Part shown: positions 6,302 through 13,653 of the stretch, one piece after another
Position numbering within the stretch: the first letter of the stretch is position 1
How the letters are laid out: each line of letters opens with the position of its first letter
Program-made: the position numbers and the translations under genes
DNA from: Candidatus Nanopelagicales bacterium
GTDB taxonomy: Bacteria; Actinomycetota; Actinomycetes; S36-B12
Length of the DNA: 18,407 nt
Reading direction: 5' to 3'
Assembly (NCBI GenBank): GCA_030836325.1
Contig: JAURQC010000049.1
Coordinates: 1-18,407, forward strand
The notes under the pieces: generated by a model
Seen by the model: only the letters and a program-made list of their open reading frames with translations
Database searches by the model: none
Told to the model about the DNA's origin: nothing

Positions 6302-8374
6302 ATGACTGCAATTTCCCTCGACCAAGAACCGCTTCTCGTTGAGGAGAGAATCGCTCACCGCGACGTTCGCGGACTTATCGATCCCGATTGCATCGTCGTG
6401 ATTGGAGCGAGCGAGCGGCGACGATCGATAGTCGCCGAGGCGATCGCTGGGGGTGGACGAGCTTTCCTCGTCCACCCATCCGGAGAGTCGATTCTCGGGG
6501 AGGACGTCTTCACGTCGGTCTCAGAACTTCCGGAGATTCCTGATTGCGCCTTTTTGCTCGTCGGGCACGCCGCGATCGTCGAGGTAATGCGCGAAGCGCT
6601 CGAATTCGGGATCCGAGCGTTTGTGCTGCCTGGTCTCGGGGCGGAAGCAGGAGTGCACGCGGCCGATGCAGTCCAGCAGGTCATGGAGCTCGCCGATACG
6701 TACGACGCAGCCGTTCTGGGTCCGAACTGCATGGGCATGGCGGTGCCGAACGGTGGATCGATGTGGGTAGCGAACGTGCCCAAGACCTTCCGGCGTGGAC
6801 ATGTCTCGGTTATTGCGCAATCCGGTTCTATCGCTGATGCCATGTTGAACTGTGGTCCACGGATCGGATTCCGGGCAGTGTTCTCGACTGGTTCGGAAGG
6901 TAACCGAGATTCGGCCGATCTCTTGATGGGTCTCGCTGAGGACCCGCAGACGAAGGCCATCGGATTGTTCGTCGAGACGGTTCGTCGTCCCGAGGCGTTT
7001 GCTGACGGACTTCGGGCGTGCGCAGAAGCCGGTAAGCCCGTTGTGTGCATGAAGGTTGGACGCTCTCGCGTTGCTGCTCAGGCTGCTCTGGCGCATACGG
7101 GTGCGATGGTCGGTTCGAGCAAGGCGTTCACGAACTTTATCCACCACCACGGTGGCATTGAGGTGACGGACACATCCACATTCATGGAGGCCTTGGAGAT
7201 TCTGGGTCAACCCAAGTGGCCGTCGGGAATCCGGTTGGGTGCGATTTCGGAGTCCGGTGGCGAGTGCGGGATGTTGGCCGACGCAGCCGAGCCCACGGGC
7301 CTGGAATTCCCGCCCATGCCGTACGAGCTGGTGGCCTCGCTGCAGGAGCGCTTTCCAAACTTCTTGAATCCGGCGAATCCGCTTGATGCCTGGATGGTCG
7401 ATGAGACCGAGGTCGTGTTCCCTGAATCGCTGGAACTGATGGCCCTATCGGGCGAGTTCGACGTCCTTCTGGCGCAGGTGGACCTCACCCAATACCGAGG
7501 TGATGCGGAGAACGATTGGTGCATGGCCATCGTGCGTGGCTTGGCGGAAGCAACCAAGGATCGACGGATATTCCCCGCGGTCACTACCGTCCACGTCACC
7601 GATCCTCCACGTCGGATCGCCAGCTACGCCGCGGCGAATGGCGTCGCGCTCTTGCGCGGCACTCGCGCGTCCGTGGAAGCCCTCGCCGCAGTCTCGATGT
7701 GGCATCCATTCACCGCAAAGGACCTCGATCCACATGAAGAGGTCGACGTCTCCGATCTGCTGCGCCCGGGAGCCCTCAGTGAACATGAATCCGCCGAGAT
7801 CATGGAGCGGTACGGGATCCCGATGGCTGACCGACGCCTCGCGGAAGGACCCGACGAAGCCGTCGCGGCCTCCCAAGACCTTGGCTTCCCGGTTGTTGTG
7901 AAGATGAACGGCCCCGCGCACAAGGCGAGCGTCGGCGGAGTTGCTCTCGGCCTCAACTCCGCCGAGGAGGTGTCCGTTGCAACCCAAGCGTTCGGTGGCT
8001 CCGTACTCGTTGCGCAGGAAGTTGCGGCTGGACCCGAAGTGATCTGCGGCATGACGCGCGATCCGCACTACGGGCCGGTGATCGCGGTGGGCATCGGAGG
8101 TCGGTATGCGGAAGCTCTTTCCCTGACGGCGACCTCGCTCGCGCCCGTCACGCACGATCAGGCGGTTCGACTCGTTCGCAAGGCCCCCGGGCTGGCGAAA
8201 CTCACCACCGAGGAGACCTTCGACGCGATCGTCTACACCGTTCTCGTCCTATCGCGGCTCGCGATGGATCACCCCACGATCGTGGAGGCGGACATCAATC
8301 CGCTGATCCTCGGCCCCAACGGAGCGATCGCCGTTGATGCCCTCGTGGTTGTCGAAGATCCCGATCGCGTCTAA
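6302..8374 (+). CDS. ADP-forming acetate/acyl-CoA synthetase (NDP-forming, single-chain)
   Basis: A 690-residue enzyme of the ADP-forming acyl-CoA synthetase family, which interconverts acyl-CoA + ADP + phosphate and acid + CoA + ATP. The order is a CoA-binding Rossmann domain (VVIGASERRRS, 32-42, through about 150, with VLGPNCMGM), then succinyl-CoA-ligase-like domains (IAQSGSIADAML, 171-182). AHTGAMVGS carries His265, matching the phosphorylated His of the alpha subunit. A second ligase domain follows, and then a C-terminal ATP-grasp domain (about 490-690) with VVVKMNGPAHKASVGGV (His540) and EADINPL. Alpha and beta parts are fused, as is usual in bacteria. AGGGGA lies 4 bases upstream of the ATG. 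The acyl substrate is unknown. The nearby thioesterase, MDR enzyme and hydroxyacid dehydrogenase suggest organic-acid or CoA-ester catabolism, which is an inference. It overlaps the hydrolase stop on the other strand by 4 bases. Confidence 0.9.
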   Translation: MTAISLDQEPLLVEERIAHRDVRGLIDPDCIVVIGASERRRSIVAEAIAGGGRAFLVHPSGESILGEDVFTSVSELPEIPDCAFLLVGHAAIVEVMREALEFGIRAFVLPGLGAEAGVHAADAVQQVMELADTYDAAVLGPNCMGMAVPNGGSMWVANVPKTFRRGHVSVIAQSGSIADAMLNCGPRIGFRAVFSTGSEGNRDSADLLMGLAEDPQTKAIGLFVETVRRPEAFADGLRACAEAGKPVVCMKVGRSRVAAQAALAHTGAMVGSSKAFTNFIHHHGGIEVTDTSTFMEALEILGQPKWPSGIRLGAISESGGECGMLADAAEPTGLEFPPMPYELVASLQERFPNFLNPANPLDAWMVDETEVVFPESLELMALSGEFDVLLAQVDLTQYRGDAENDWCMAIVRGLAEATKDRRIFPAVTTVHVTDPPRRIASYAAANGVALLRGTRASVEALAAVSMWHPFTAKDLDPHEEVDVSDLLRPGALSEHESAEIMERYGIPMADRRLAEGPDEAVAASQDLGFPVVVKMNGPAHKASVGGVALGLNSAEEVSVATQAFGGSVLVAQEVAAGPEVICGMTRDPHYGPVIAVGIGGRYAEALSLTATSLAPVTHDQAVRLVRKAPGLAKLTTEETFDAIVYTVLVLSRLAMDHPTIVEADINPLILGPNGAIAVDALVVVEDPDRV

Positions 8375-10467
8375 TTCATCAAGGACAGTAGTTCAGCCCG
8401 ATCGGGGAGTGCCCGAGCAACCAACTCAAGCAGTCGCGTCTCGTCCACGGGGGAATCTACGTAGTCCGAGGCCTTTTTCAGCACCTTGTCCCTAGCTTCT
8501 GCTCGTTTGTCTTGCGGTTTGGCGCAGGCGGAGGACCAGTCGCGGTAAAGCTCCCATGCGAGCTCTCGCTCTCGCAGAACGCGATTCATTGTGTCCATCT
8601 GCTCATCGGAAGCTTGAAGGCGCCACGTCTCGCTGATCGCACGGGGGAGAACCTCGCGATAATCGTGACCTCCTTGGGCGAAGACGCCAGGTGTCGGGGT
8701 GAGGGCATTGAGCATGTCGATGAAGGTCATCAAGAAGGTCGCGCCGGGAACCCATTGGGTGTGCTGCGGGGCACCGATAGGTCGGTTGGGCCCCAGCCAG
8801 TCCGGTCGCCGCCAGATCAGTTGGCTGCCGAACTTCGGAATCGGATCGTCGCCATTTTGGAGAAGCAGGTAGCGAATCTGATCGCGTTTGCCACCGGGGA
8901 GGTCCAGCCAGTCTCGAATGGTCCGGGGAAGATAAATGCCGTCTGGTCCCACGTCAGGTGCTTCGGTGATTGAGCGGTCCCCCCACAGCTCCTTGCGCCA
9001 CGTTGTGGCACTGGGAGTTCCGATCCACAGAGCGCGGTCGACTTTGGCACCAGGGAGTCCGTAGGTCCAGGTTCCTTCGAACATGCCTTCGCTCACCTGA
9101 GAGCCGAGAGATTCACCGAACAGATAGAACTTCGGCCGGTCGGTGGGGTTCATCGCGAGAAGCCGTTGCGTGATCCCGTCCACGACCATCCGTGTCTGGT
9201 CCACACCGGTGGAAACATCGCCAAGAGAGAAGCTCGACGGAAGCACGGAGTACTGGATGGCTGCTGAAGCGCAATCGCCACCGGTGAGGAACTCGAAAGT
9301 TTCGGTGGCCACATAGTTGACGTAGCCGGATCCAGTGGGAGAGAAGAGCGCGAAGTGGCTGCGCTCCAGTGCTCGCGTTCGGTCGATTTCCCGCAGGAGT
9401 ACGGCCACTCGATCGTGCGGATCCTCGGCGATGTCCAAACTGGCGTAGACGCGGATGGGTTGTTGAGCATCTGATGTCCCCATCGCCGAATCGATCGTCG
9501 ATGGCTTGAGTGCCGCCGACAGCCAACGGGCTCCCTCGCGTGTCTGCTTCATCCAATCCAGACCCGATTCCGGGCAGCCGGTGATCTCGGGGATGTCCGG
9601 GGGTCTTTCCATGCCGGGCTCAACAGCGCCGCCGCCCTTGGTGAGCATGGCCGAGACGCGATTGAGCGCGATGTAGGCGAACCCGGCACTGAGACCAAGT
9701 GCGGTGATACGCCCCAGCGCCCGGTGGTCCTCTGGCTTACCGCCGAGGGTGGCGCTCGCGACTCGCGCCATCCCATGGGTGAGCAGGGATTCACCCCGAG
9801 CGATTCCGTATGTGGCCGCCGCGACGCCAACGCCGATTGCCGCCATCTTGGCCGGTGCCACTTCTCGCACCGAATCTTCGAAGAACCGGTCTTGGCCAGG
9901 GGTGTGGTGCTTGTCGGTTTTGTCTTGGCGAATCAAGGATCCCGGTGTTGCACGCCATGGCGTCAGGCTCGCCCAGGAGGCAGCAGTCGCCGCAGCAGCA
10001 ACGGCAACTCCCCAACGACGACCTGTGGTTTTGCGTCCGGTCAACGATGACGCGGCACTCGCGACGGCGCCAAGTGCTGCGTTACGGCCAACCAAACGGA
10101 TAGCAGCACGAGCTCGTGGCTCATGCTCACGCCAGCGAAAGCCCGCGAAGGTAGCTGCACCAAGCGCGGCGATGCCCGCTGCCACGACGAGGCGGGGAGT
10201 GGAGTCTGGATCCTCCTGGCCGCTAATGCGCGCAGCGAGTGAGTCCACTACGGCGTCGCCGGAGGAGTACAGGCCATAGGCGAATGCGGTGGTTACGCCG
10301 CTAATGACCGCCTGGTCTGTGCTGCCGCGTGTGAGCAGATTCGGTTGGAAACTGCGACCAAGCGCGATGCCGGCGCCGATCAACCCGGTGCGAGCCGGAT
10401 GGTCCATGCCGCGATTGACCTCGAGAGGTTGAGCCGAGATCGCTCCCCGATCCGATGATGTGGCCAT
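8371..10467 (-). CDS. Membrane-anchored alpha/beta hydrolase (Abhydrolase_9 type)
   Basis: A 698-residue protein. Residues 1-275 contain about seven Ala/Gly-rich hydrophobic stretches (for example LVVAAGIAALGAATFAGF near 93-110 and WGVAVAAAATAASW near 152-165) and form a probable membrane domain. The remainder is an alpha/beta-hydrolase domain. Its nucleophile elbow is FGESLGSQ (Ser453). The probable triad partners are Asp540 or Asp541 (LLLQNGDDPIPKFG) and His601 (QGGHDYREVLP). The two-part layout matches the actinobacterial Abhydrolase_9_N plus Abhydrolase_9 family of putative esterases or lipases with unknown substrates. The start has no Shine-Dalgarno sequence; TAACCT lies 6 bases before the ATG. 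It is convergent with the acyl-CoA synthetase and divergent from egtB. Confidence 0.82.
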   Translation of the reverse strand: MATSSDRGAISAQPLEVNRGMDHPARTGLIGAGIALGRSFQPNLLTRGSTDQAVISGVTTAFAYGLYSSGDAVVDSLAARISGQEDPDSTPRLVVAAGIAALGAATFAGFRWREHEPRARAAIRLVGRNAALGAVASAASSLTGRKTTGRRWGVAVAAAATAASWASLTPWRATPGSLIRQDKTDKHHTPGQDRFFEDSVREVAPAKMAAIGVGVAAATYGIARGESLLTHGMARVASATLGGKPEDHRALGRITALGLSAGFAYIALNRVSAMLTKGGGAVEPGMERPPDIPEITGCPESGLDWMKQTREGARWLSAALKPSTIDSAMGTSDAQQPIRVYASLDIAEDPHDRVAVLLREIDRTRALERSHFALFSPTGSGYVNYVATETFEFLTGGDCASAAIQYSVLPSSFSLGDVSTGVDQTRMVVDGITQRLLAMNPTDRPKFYLFGESLGSQVSEGMFEGTWTYGLPGAKVDRALWIGTPSATTWRKELWGDRSITEAPDVGPDGIYLPRTIRDWLDLPGGKRDQIRYLLLQNGDDPIPKFGSQLIWRRPDWLGPNRPIGAPQHTQWVPGATFLMTFIDMLNALTPTPGVFAQGGHDYREVLPRAISETWRLQASDEQMDTMNRVLRERELAWELYRDWSSACAKPQDKRAEARDKVLKKASDYVDSPVDETRLLELVARALPDRAELLSLMN

Positions 10468-10473
10468 GGCCGC

Positions 10474-10479
10474 AGGTTA
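10474..10479 (-). promoter_or_regulatory. Candidate -10 box of the alpha/beta hydrolase, leaderless start
   Basis: Reads TAACCT on the minus strand, exactly 6 bases before the ATG at 10467. No ribosome binding site is present and no strong -35 is visible. Confidence 0.35.
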
Positions 10480-10530
10480 ATGGCGGTTGCCCTAGAACAG
10501 CGGCAGATGCACGAAGCAGCGTGATGGCGC

Positions 10531-10536
10531 TAGTCT
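10531..10536 (+). promoter_or_regulatory. Candidate -10 box for egtB
   Basis: TAGTCT fits TANNNT and would start a transcript near 10543, giving a leader of about 60 bases before the GTG of egtB. The sequence is the same as the candidate furA -10. No good -35 is seen. Confidence 0.25.
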
Positions 10537-10603
10537 CGTGATGGACCGCCCGAGGACCGGCGCCGCGGCACCGTGAGGGACACATTCGGGATCTAGGGGC
10601 AAG

Positions 10604-11962
10604 GTGTCCGCATCTATCTCTGAATCAGACCTAGCGCCGTCGTCGAATTCCCTGAGCGAAACCCTGGGCATGCACCCAGCGGTCGAGGCTGTCCCCGGCA
10701 GGGATCTCGCTGCCAATTACAAGCGCGTGCGGGACCTAACCGAACAACTCGCGGCCCCACTGAGCCCAGAGGATCAGACCGTTCAAACGATGCCCGACGT
10801 GAGTCCGACCAAGTGGCATCGAGCCCACGTAACGTGGTTCTTTGAGGCCTTTGTGCTCGCCGACCATCAGCCCGGTTTTGCGACCTTCCAAGACACCTAC
10901 TGGACGCTGTTCAACAGTTATTACGAGACGGTCGGGCCGCGTTATCCGCGTCCAAATCGGGGGCATATTTCCCGCCCCGGCGCTTTCGAGGTGGGCGAGT
11001 ATCGAGCCCACGTGGACGATCGCATGCTGGATCTGTTGGCGTCGATCGACGATCCCATGACCGAACTGGATTCACTGGTCACGTTGGGCTTCCACCACGA
11101 GCATCAACATCAAGAACTCTTGTTGATGGACATCAAGCATGTTTTGTCGAGGAATCCCCTGGAGCCTGTCGCCTATCCCGGACATGGGCTGGCGTCGACG
11201 TCCGTGCCGAAAGTCCAGCCGAAAGCCCAATGGATCGAATTCCCCGGAGGTGTTTTCGACACTGGTTTCTCATCCGATGGTTTCCATTTCGACAACGAGA
11301 TGCCCGCTCACTCGGTGCTCCTTCATCCATTCCGACTCGCCGATCGGCTCGTGACCAACGGCGAGTGGATGGAGTTCATTGCCGATGGTGGCTACCAGCG
11401 TCACGAGTTGTGGCTCTCCGACGGTTGGGCACGCGTGAATAACGAGGAGTGGAAGTCACCGTTGTATTGGAAAAACGATGGCGGTCAGTGGCTCGAACAC
11501 ACGCTGCAGGGGACACGTCCCGTTCGTCCCGAGGAGCCCGTCGTCCACGTGAGCCATTACGAAGCCGATGCTTTTGCCGCATGGTCCGGTAAGCGGCTGC
11601 CAACGGAATTCGAGTGGGAACACGCCGTCCGCGAGACCGGGGTGTTGCCCCCTTTGAGTACCTCGACCGACCAGTGCACGGGCATCACCGGATTCCATCC
11701 GAGTGCCGACTCCGGAGGATCGGGTCTACGGCAGGTCTTCGACTCGGTGTGGCAGTGGACTTCGTCGGCGTACTTGCCCTACCCGGGTTTCGCTGCACCC
11801 CAGGGGGCGATCGGTGAGTACAACGGCAAGTTCATGTCCGGACAGATGGTGTTGCGCGGTGGAGCATCGGTAACGCCGATCGGTCATGCGCGTCCGACCT
11901 ACCGCAACTTCTTCCCGCCCCACTCACGTTGGGCTTACTCCGGAGTGCGCCTCGCGGATTAG
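10604..11962 (+). CDS. egtB: Ergothioneine biosynthesis sulfoxide synthase EgtB
   Basis: A 452-residue protein with a DinB-like N-terminal domain followed by an FGE-sulfatase-type C-terminal domain, the EgtB layout. It is a cytoplasmic non-heme iron enzyme that joins trimethylhistidine (hercynine) to a thiol donor with oxygen. The three iron ligands are visible: His72 in TKWHRAH, and His165 and His169 in HHEHQHQELL. The C-terminal half has WIEFPGGVFDTG, KRLPTEFEWEHAV, VWQWTSSAY, EYNGKFMSGQMVLRGG and YRNFFPP, as in the family. The GTG start is supported by TAGGGG 4 bases upstream; the first ATG (10670) lies inside the conserved helix region. The neighbours do not include egtD, egtC, egtA or egtE, so the rest of the pathway must be elsewhere or absent. 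The thiol donor (gamma-Glu-Cys or Cys) cannot be told from sequence alone. Confidence 0.92.
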   Translation: MSASISESDLAPSSNSLSETLGMHPAVEAVPGRDLAANYKRVRDLTEQLAAPLSPEDQTVQTMPDVSPTKWHRAHVTWFFEAFVLADHQPGFATFQDTYWTLFNSYYETVGPRYPRPNRGHISRPGAFEVGEYRAHVDDRMLDLLASIDDPMTELDSLVTLGFHHEHQHQELLLMDIKHVLSRNPLEPVAYPGHGLASTSVPKVQPKAQWIEFPGGVFDTGFSSDGFHFDNEMPAHSVLLHPFRLADRLVTNGEWMEFIADGGYQRHELWLSDGWARVNNEEWKSPLYWKNDGGQWLEHTLQGTRPVRPEEPVVHVSHYEADAFAAWSGKRLPTEFEWEHAVRETGVLPPLSTSTDQCTGITGFHPSADSGGSGLRQVFDSVWQWTSSAYLPYPGFAAPQGAIGEYNGKFMSGQMVLRGGASVTPIGHARPTYRNFFPPHSRWAYSGVRLAD

Positions 11963-11977
11963 CTGTAGACAAGACCA

Positions 11978-11997
11978 CCGCAGGTGAATGCCTGCGG
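11978..11997 (+). terminator. Possible transcript-end hairpin after egtB
   Basis: CCGCAGG-TGAATG-CCTGCGG is a perfect 7-base-pair, GC-rich stem with a 6-base loop. It starts 16 bases past the egtB stop codon. No T-run follows. It would separate egtB from the SDR gene, which has its own ribosome binding site. Confidence 0.4.
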
Positions 11998-12045
11998 CCA
12001 CGACGGACATTGGGCATGCTGGTCGCCTGAGGAAAGGGATCGGTT

Positions 12046-12819
12046 ATGGCTGACAACGACGTACACGACCTGACGGGGCGTGCGGCACTCATCACCGGGG
12101 CATCGCGAGGTATCGGACGCGCGATTGCAGAGGAGCTGGCGGCTCATGGATGTGCTGTCGCGCTTGCGGCTCGCACTCCCGATGCAGTGCAACAGGCCGC
12201 TGATGTGATTAACCAATCGGGTGGTCGAGCCATTGCCTTCGCCGCGGACGTAACCGACGACGGAGCCGCCGAACGTTTGGTGGCCGAGACGGTCGCTGCC
12301 TTCGGTCGATTGGACATCTTGGTCAACAACGCCGGGGGTAACAGTTTCTCGGTGCCCGTTGCCGCAATGAGGCTGTCGGGGTGGGGCAAGACGATGTCAT
12401 TGAACGTAGAAGCGACAGTGGCGCTCATTCAACAAGCCCTTCCACACCTAGCAGCATCAGAACACGGGGCGATCGTGAACGTTGGTTCGGTAGCGGGCCT
12501 GCGAGGAGCTCCGCTGATGTCTCACTACGGAGCCGCCAAGGCGGCCATTTCGTCACTGACCAAGAGCGTCGCCCTCGAAGCTGCCCACCAGGGGGTTCGC
12601 GTCAACTCGCTGGTACCCGGATGGATCGAGACTGACTTAACTGATTTTCTACGCGTGGATGAAGGCACCGAGTCCTCGGTATTGAGCCGAGTGCCGATGG
12701 GACGTTGGGGTCGAAGTGAGGAGATCGCGCACGCAGCGTTGTTCCTGGCAAGCGATGCATCGTCCTTCATGACCGGTCAGGAGCTGGTGGTTGACGGCGG
12801 CCTTTCGGCCATGCCCTAG
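12046..12819 (+). CDS. Short-chain dehydrogenase/reductase (classical SDR)
   Basis: A 257-residue classical SDR with every key element: cofactor loop TGASRGIG (17-24), Asp68-Val69 contacting the adenine, NNAG (94-97), and the catalytic tetrad Asn120, Ser148, Tyr161 and Lys165 (YGAAK). PGWIETDLT and a C-terminal GQELVVDGGLS follow. AART after beta-2 (residues 41-44) suggests NADP preference. The substrate is not evident; relatives include 3-oxoacyl-ACP reductases and glucose or steroid dehydrogenases. GAGGAAAGGG lies about 7 bases before the ATG. The last codons and stop form the first unit of a 29-base tandem repeat. Confidence 0.88.
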   Translation: MADNDVHDLTGRAALITGASRGIGRAIAEELAAHGCAVALAARTPDAVQQAADVINQSGGRAIAFAADVTDDGAAERLVAETVAAFGRLDILVNNAGGNSFSVPVAAMRLSGWGKTMSLNVEATVALIQQALPHLAASEHGAIVNVGSVAGLRGAPLMSHYGAAKAAISSLTKSVALEAAHQGVRVNSLVPGWIETDLTDFLRVDEGTESSVLSRVPMGRWGRSEEIAHAALFLASDASSFMTGQELVVDGGLSAMP

Positions 12820-12854
12820 GGACCCGCGGCCTTTCGGCCATGCCGTAGAGACCC
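12797..12854 (+). repeat. Two tandem copies of a 29-base unit spanning the SDR stop codon
   Basis: Copy 1 is 12797-12825 and copy 2 is 12826-12854. They match at 27 of 29 positions, differing at C12815/G12844 and G12819/A12848. Each copy holds GGCC-TTTC-GGCC, a small dyad, followed by a TAG. Copy 1 contains the last codons and stop of the SDR gene. Copy 2 is non-coding and ends 10 bases before the -10-like box of the next gene. Confidence 0.9.
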
Positions 12855-12864
12855 GCAGCCCGAG

Positions 12865-12870
12865 TATCGT
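12865..12870 (+). promoter_or_regulatory. Candidate -10 box of the RibD-like reductase, leaderless start
   Basis: TATCGT lies exactly 6 bases before the ATG at 12877, and there is no ribosome binding site. The region where a -35 would fall is inside the second copy of the 29-base repeat. Confidence 0.45.
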
Positions 12871-12876
12871 CAAACG

Positions 12877-13617
12877 ATGGACTACGCAGAGCTTTACCCC
12901 TGGCCTGAGGGTGCGTGGTTGCGCACGATGATGGTGATGACGCCCGATGGCGCCACCGTCGGTTCCGATGGGCTCAGTGGATCGATCTCCGGACCAGCCG
13001 ACAAGCGGGTCTTCATGGAGACGCGTCGACTCAGTGATGCCGTACTCGTGGGAGCCGGGACCATCCGCGCCGAGCGCTATACGCCGATGGTGGCCAAGCC
13101 GGGGCGGCAACAGGCGCGAGCTGATGCCGGACTGGCACCAGCCCCGCAGGTGGTGATCGTGAGTGGTCGACTCGATCTGCCATGGGAAGAGCGGATGTTC
13201 TCTGAGTCCACCCTCCCGGTGATCGTTGTGACAACTGAGTCGGTGGATCCCGCGGCAATCGCGCAAGCGCGTGAGCATGCCGAGGTGTGGCAGGTGGGAG
13301 TCGATTCGGTGGATCTAACGTCCCTCGTGACGCGGATGCATTCGGCAGGGCTTCGCCGAATCGTGTGCGAGGGCGGGGAAGCGCTACTCGACGGCGTGGT
13401 GCGCGCGCAACTCGTGGATGAGATAGATCTGACGATTGCCCCGCTGCTCGCCGGAGCCGGGTATCTGGATCATCCAGGATCCGAAGCACAGTTCGTCGTA
13501 AGCGCCGAGGAAACCGAGCGATTCGTGCACTTTTCACTCGCGCACACATTCATGGATGAGGGCTTCACGTTCTGCAAATTCCTACGAAAGCCTCCAGATA
13601 ACGAGTTCTTCGTCTGA
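12877..13617 (+). CDS. RibD C-terminal-domain reductase (pyrimidine/dihydrofolate reductase-like, Rv2671-type)
   Basis: A 246-residue protein made of a single RibD C-terminal/DHFR-like domain. The N-terminal MVMTPDGATVGSDGLSG (19-35), SDAVLVGAGTIRAERYTP (53-70) and CEGGEALLDGVV (164-175) are the NADPH- and substrate-binding motifs of the family. The closest match I recognise is the stand-alone actinobacterial reductase represented by M. tuberculosis Rv2671, which has been reported to show dihydrofolate reductase activity. There is no deaminase domain, so it is not a complete bifunctional RibD. No riboflavin gene is adjacent, so either a pyrimidine-reductase role or a reduced-folate role is possible. 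The start lies 6 bases behind a TATCGT box and lacks a Shine-Dalgarno sequence. Confidence 0.82.
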   Translation: MDYAELYPWPEGAWLRTMMVMTPDGATVGSDGLSGSISGPADKRVFMETRRLSDAVLVGAGTIRAERYTPMVAKPGRQQARADAGLAPAPQVVIVSGRLDLPWEERMFSESTLPVIVVTTESVDPAAIAQAREHAEVWQVGVDSVDLTSLVTRMHSAGLRRIVCEGGEALLDGVVRAQLVDEIDLTIAPLLAGAGYLDHPGSEAQFVVSAEETERFVHFSLAHTFMDEGFTFCKFLRKPPDNEFFV

Positions 13618-13641
13618 CACACACAACGAGGGCCTCTTTGG

Positions 13642-13647
13642 CATACT
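13642..13647 (+). promoter_or_regulatory. Candidate -10 box of the tryptophan dioxygenase gene, leaderless start
   Basis: CATACT sits exactly 6 bases before the ATG at 13654, the same spacing as the other candidate boxes here, although its first base is C instead of T. The purine-rich GAGGG at 13628-13632 is too far upstream to be a ribosome binding site. Confidence 0.35.
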
Positions 13648-13653
13648 CGCCAC

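Noticed and set aside
6114..6305. Small gene in the divergent region between the MDR enzyme and the synthetase
   Set aside because: 63 codons rich in Ser and Pro, no ribosome binding site, overlaps the synthetase start and the promoter region.
7445..8155. 236-codon minus-strand open frame inside the acyl-CoA synthetase gene
   Set aside because: It is a shadow of the conserved synthetase, without a ribosome binding site or any recognisable domain.
10541..10576. 11-codon upstream reading frame (MDRPRTGAAAP) as an egtB leader peptide
   Set aside because: No ribosome binding site, no Cys or His run and no attenuator-like structure; a frame this short is expected by chance.
13031..13549. 172-codon minus-strand open frame opposite the RibD-like reductase
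   Set aside because: Its composition is Arg/Pro-rich and it lies wholly opposite a gene with clear family motifs.
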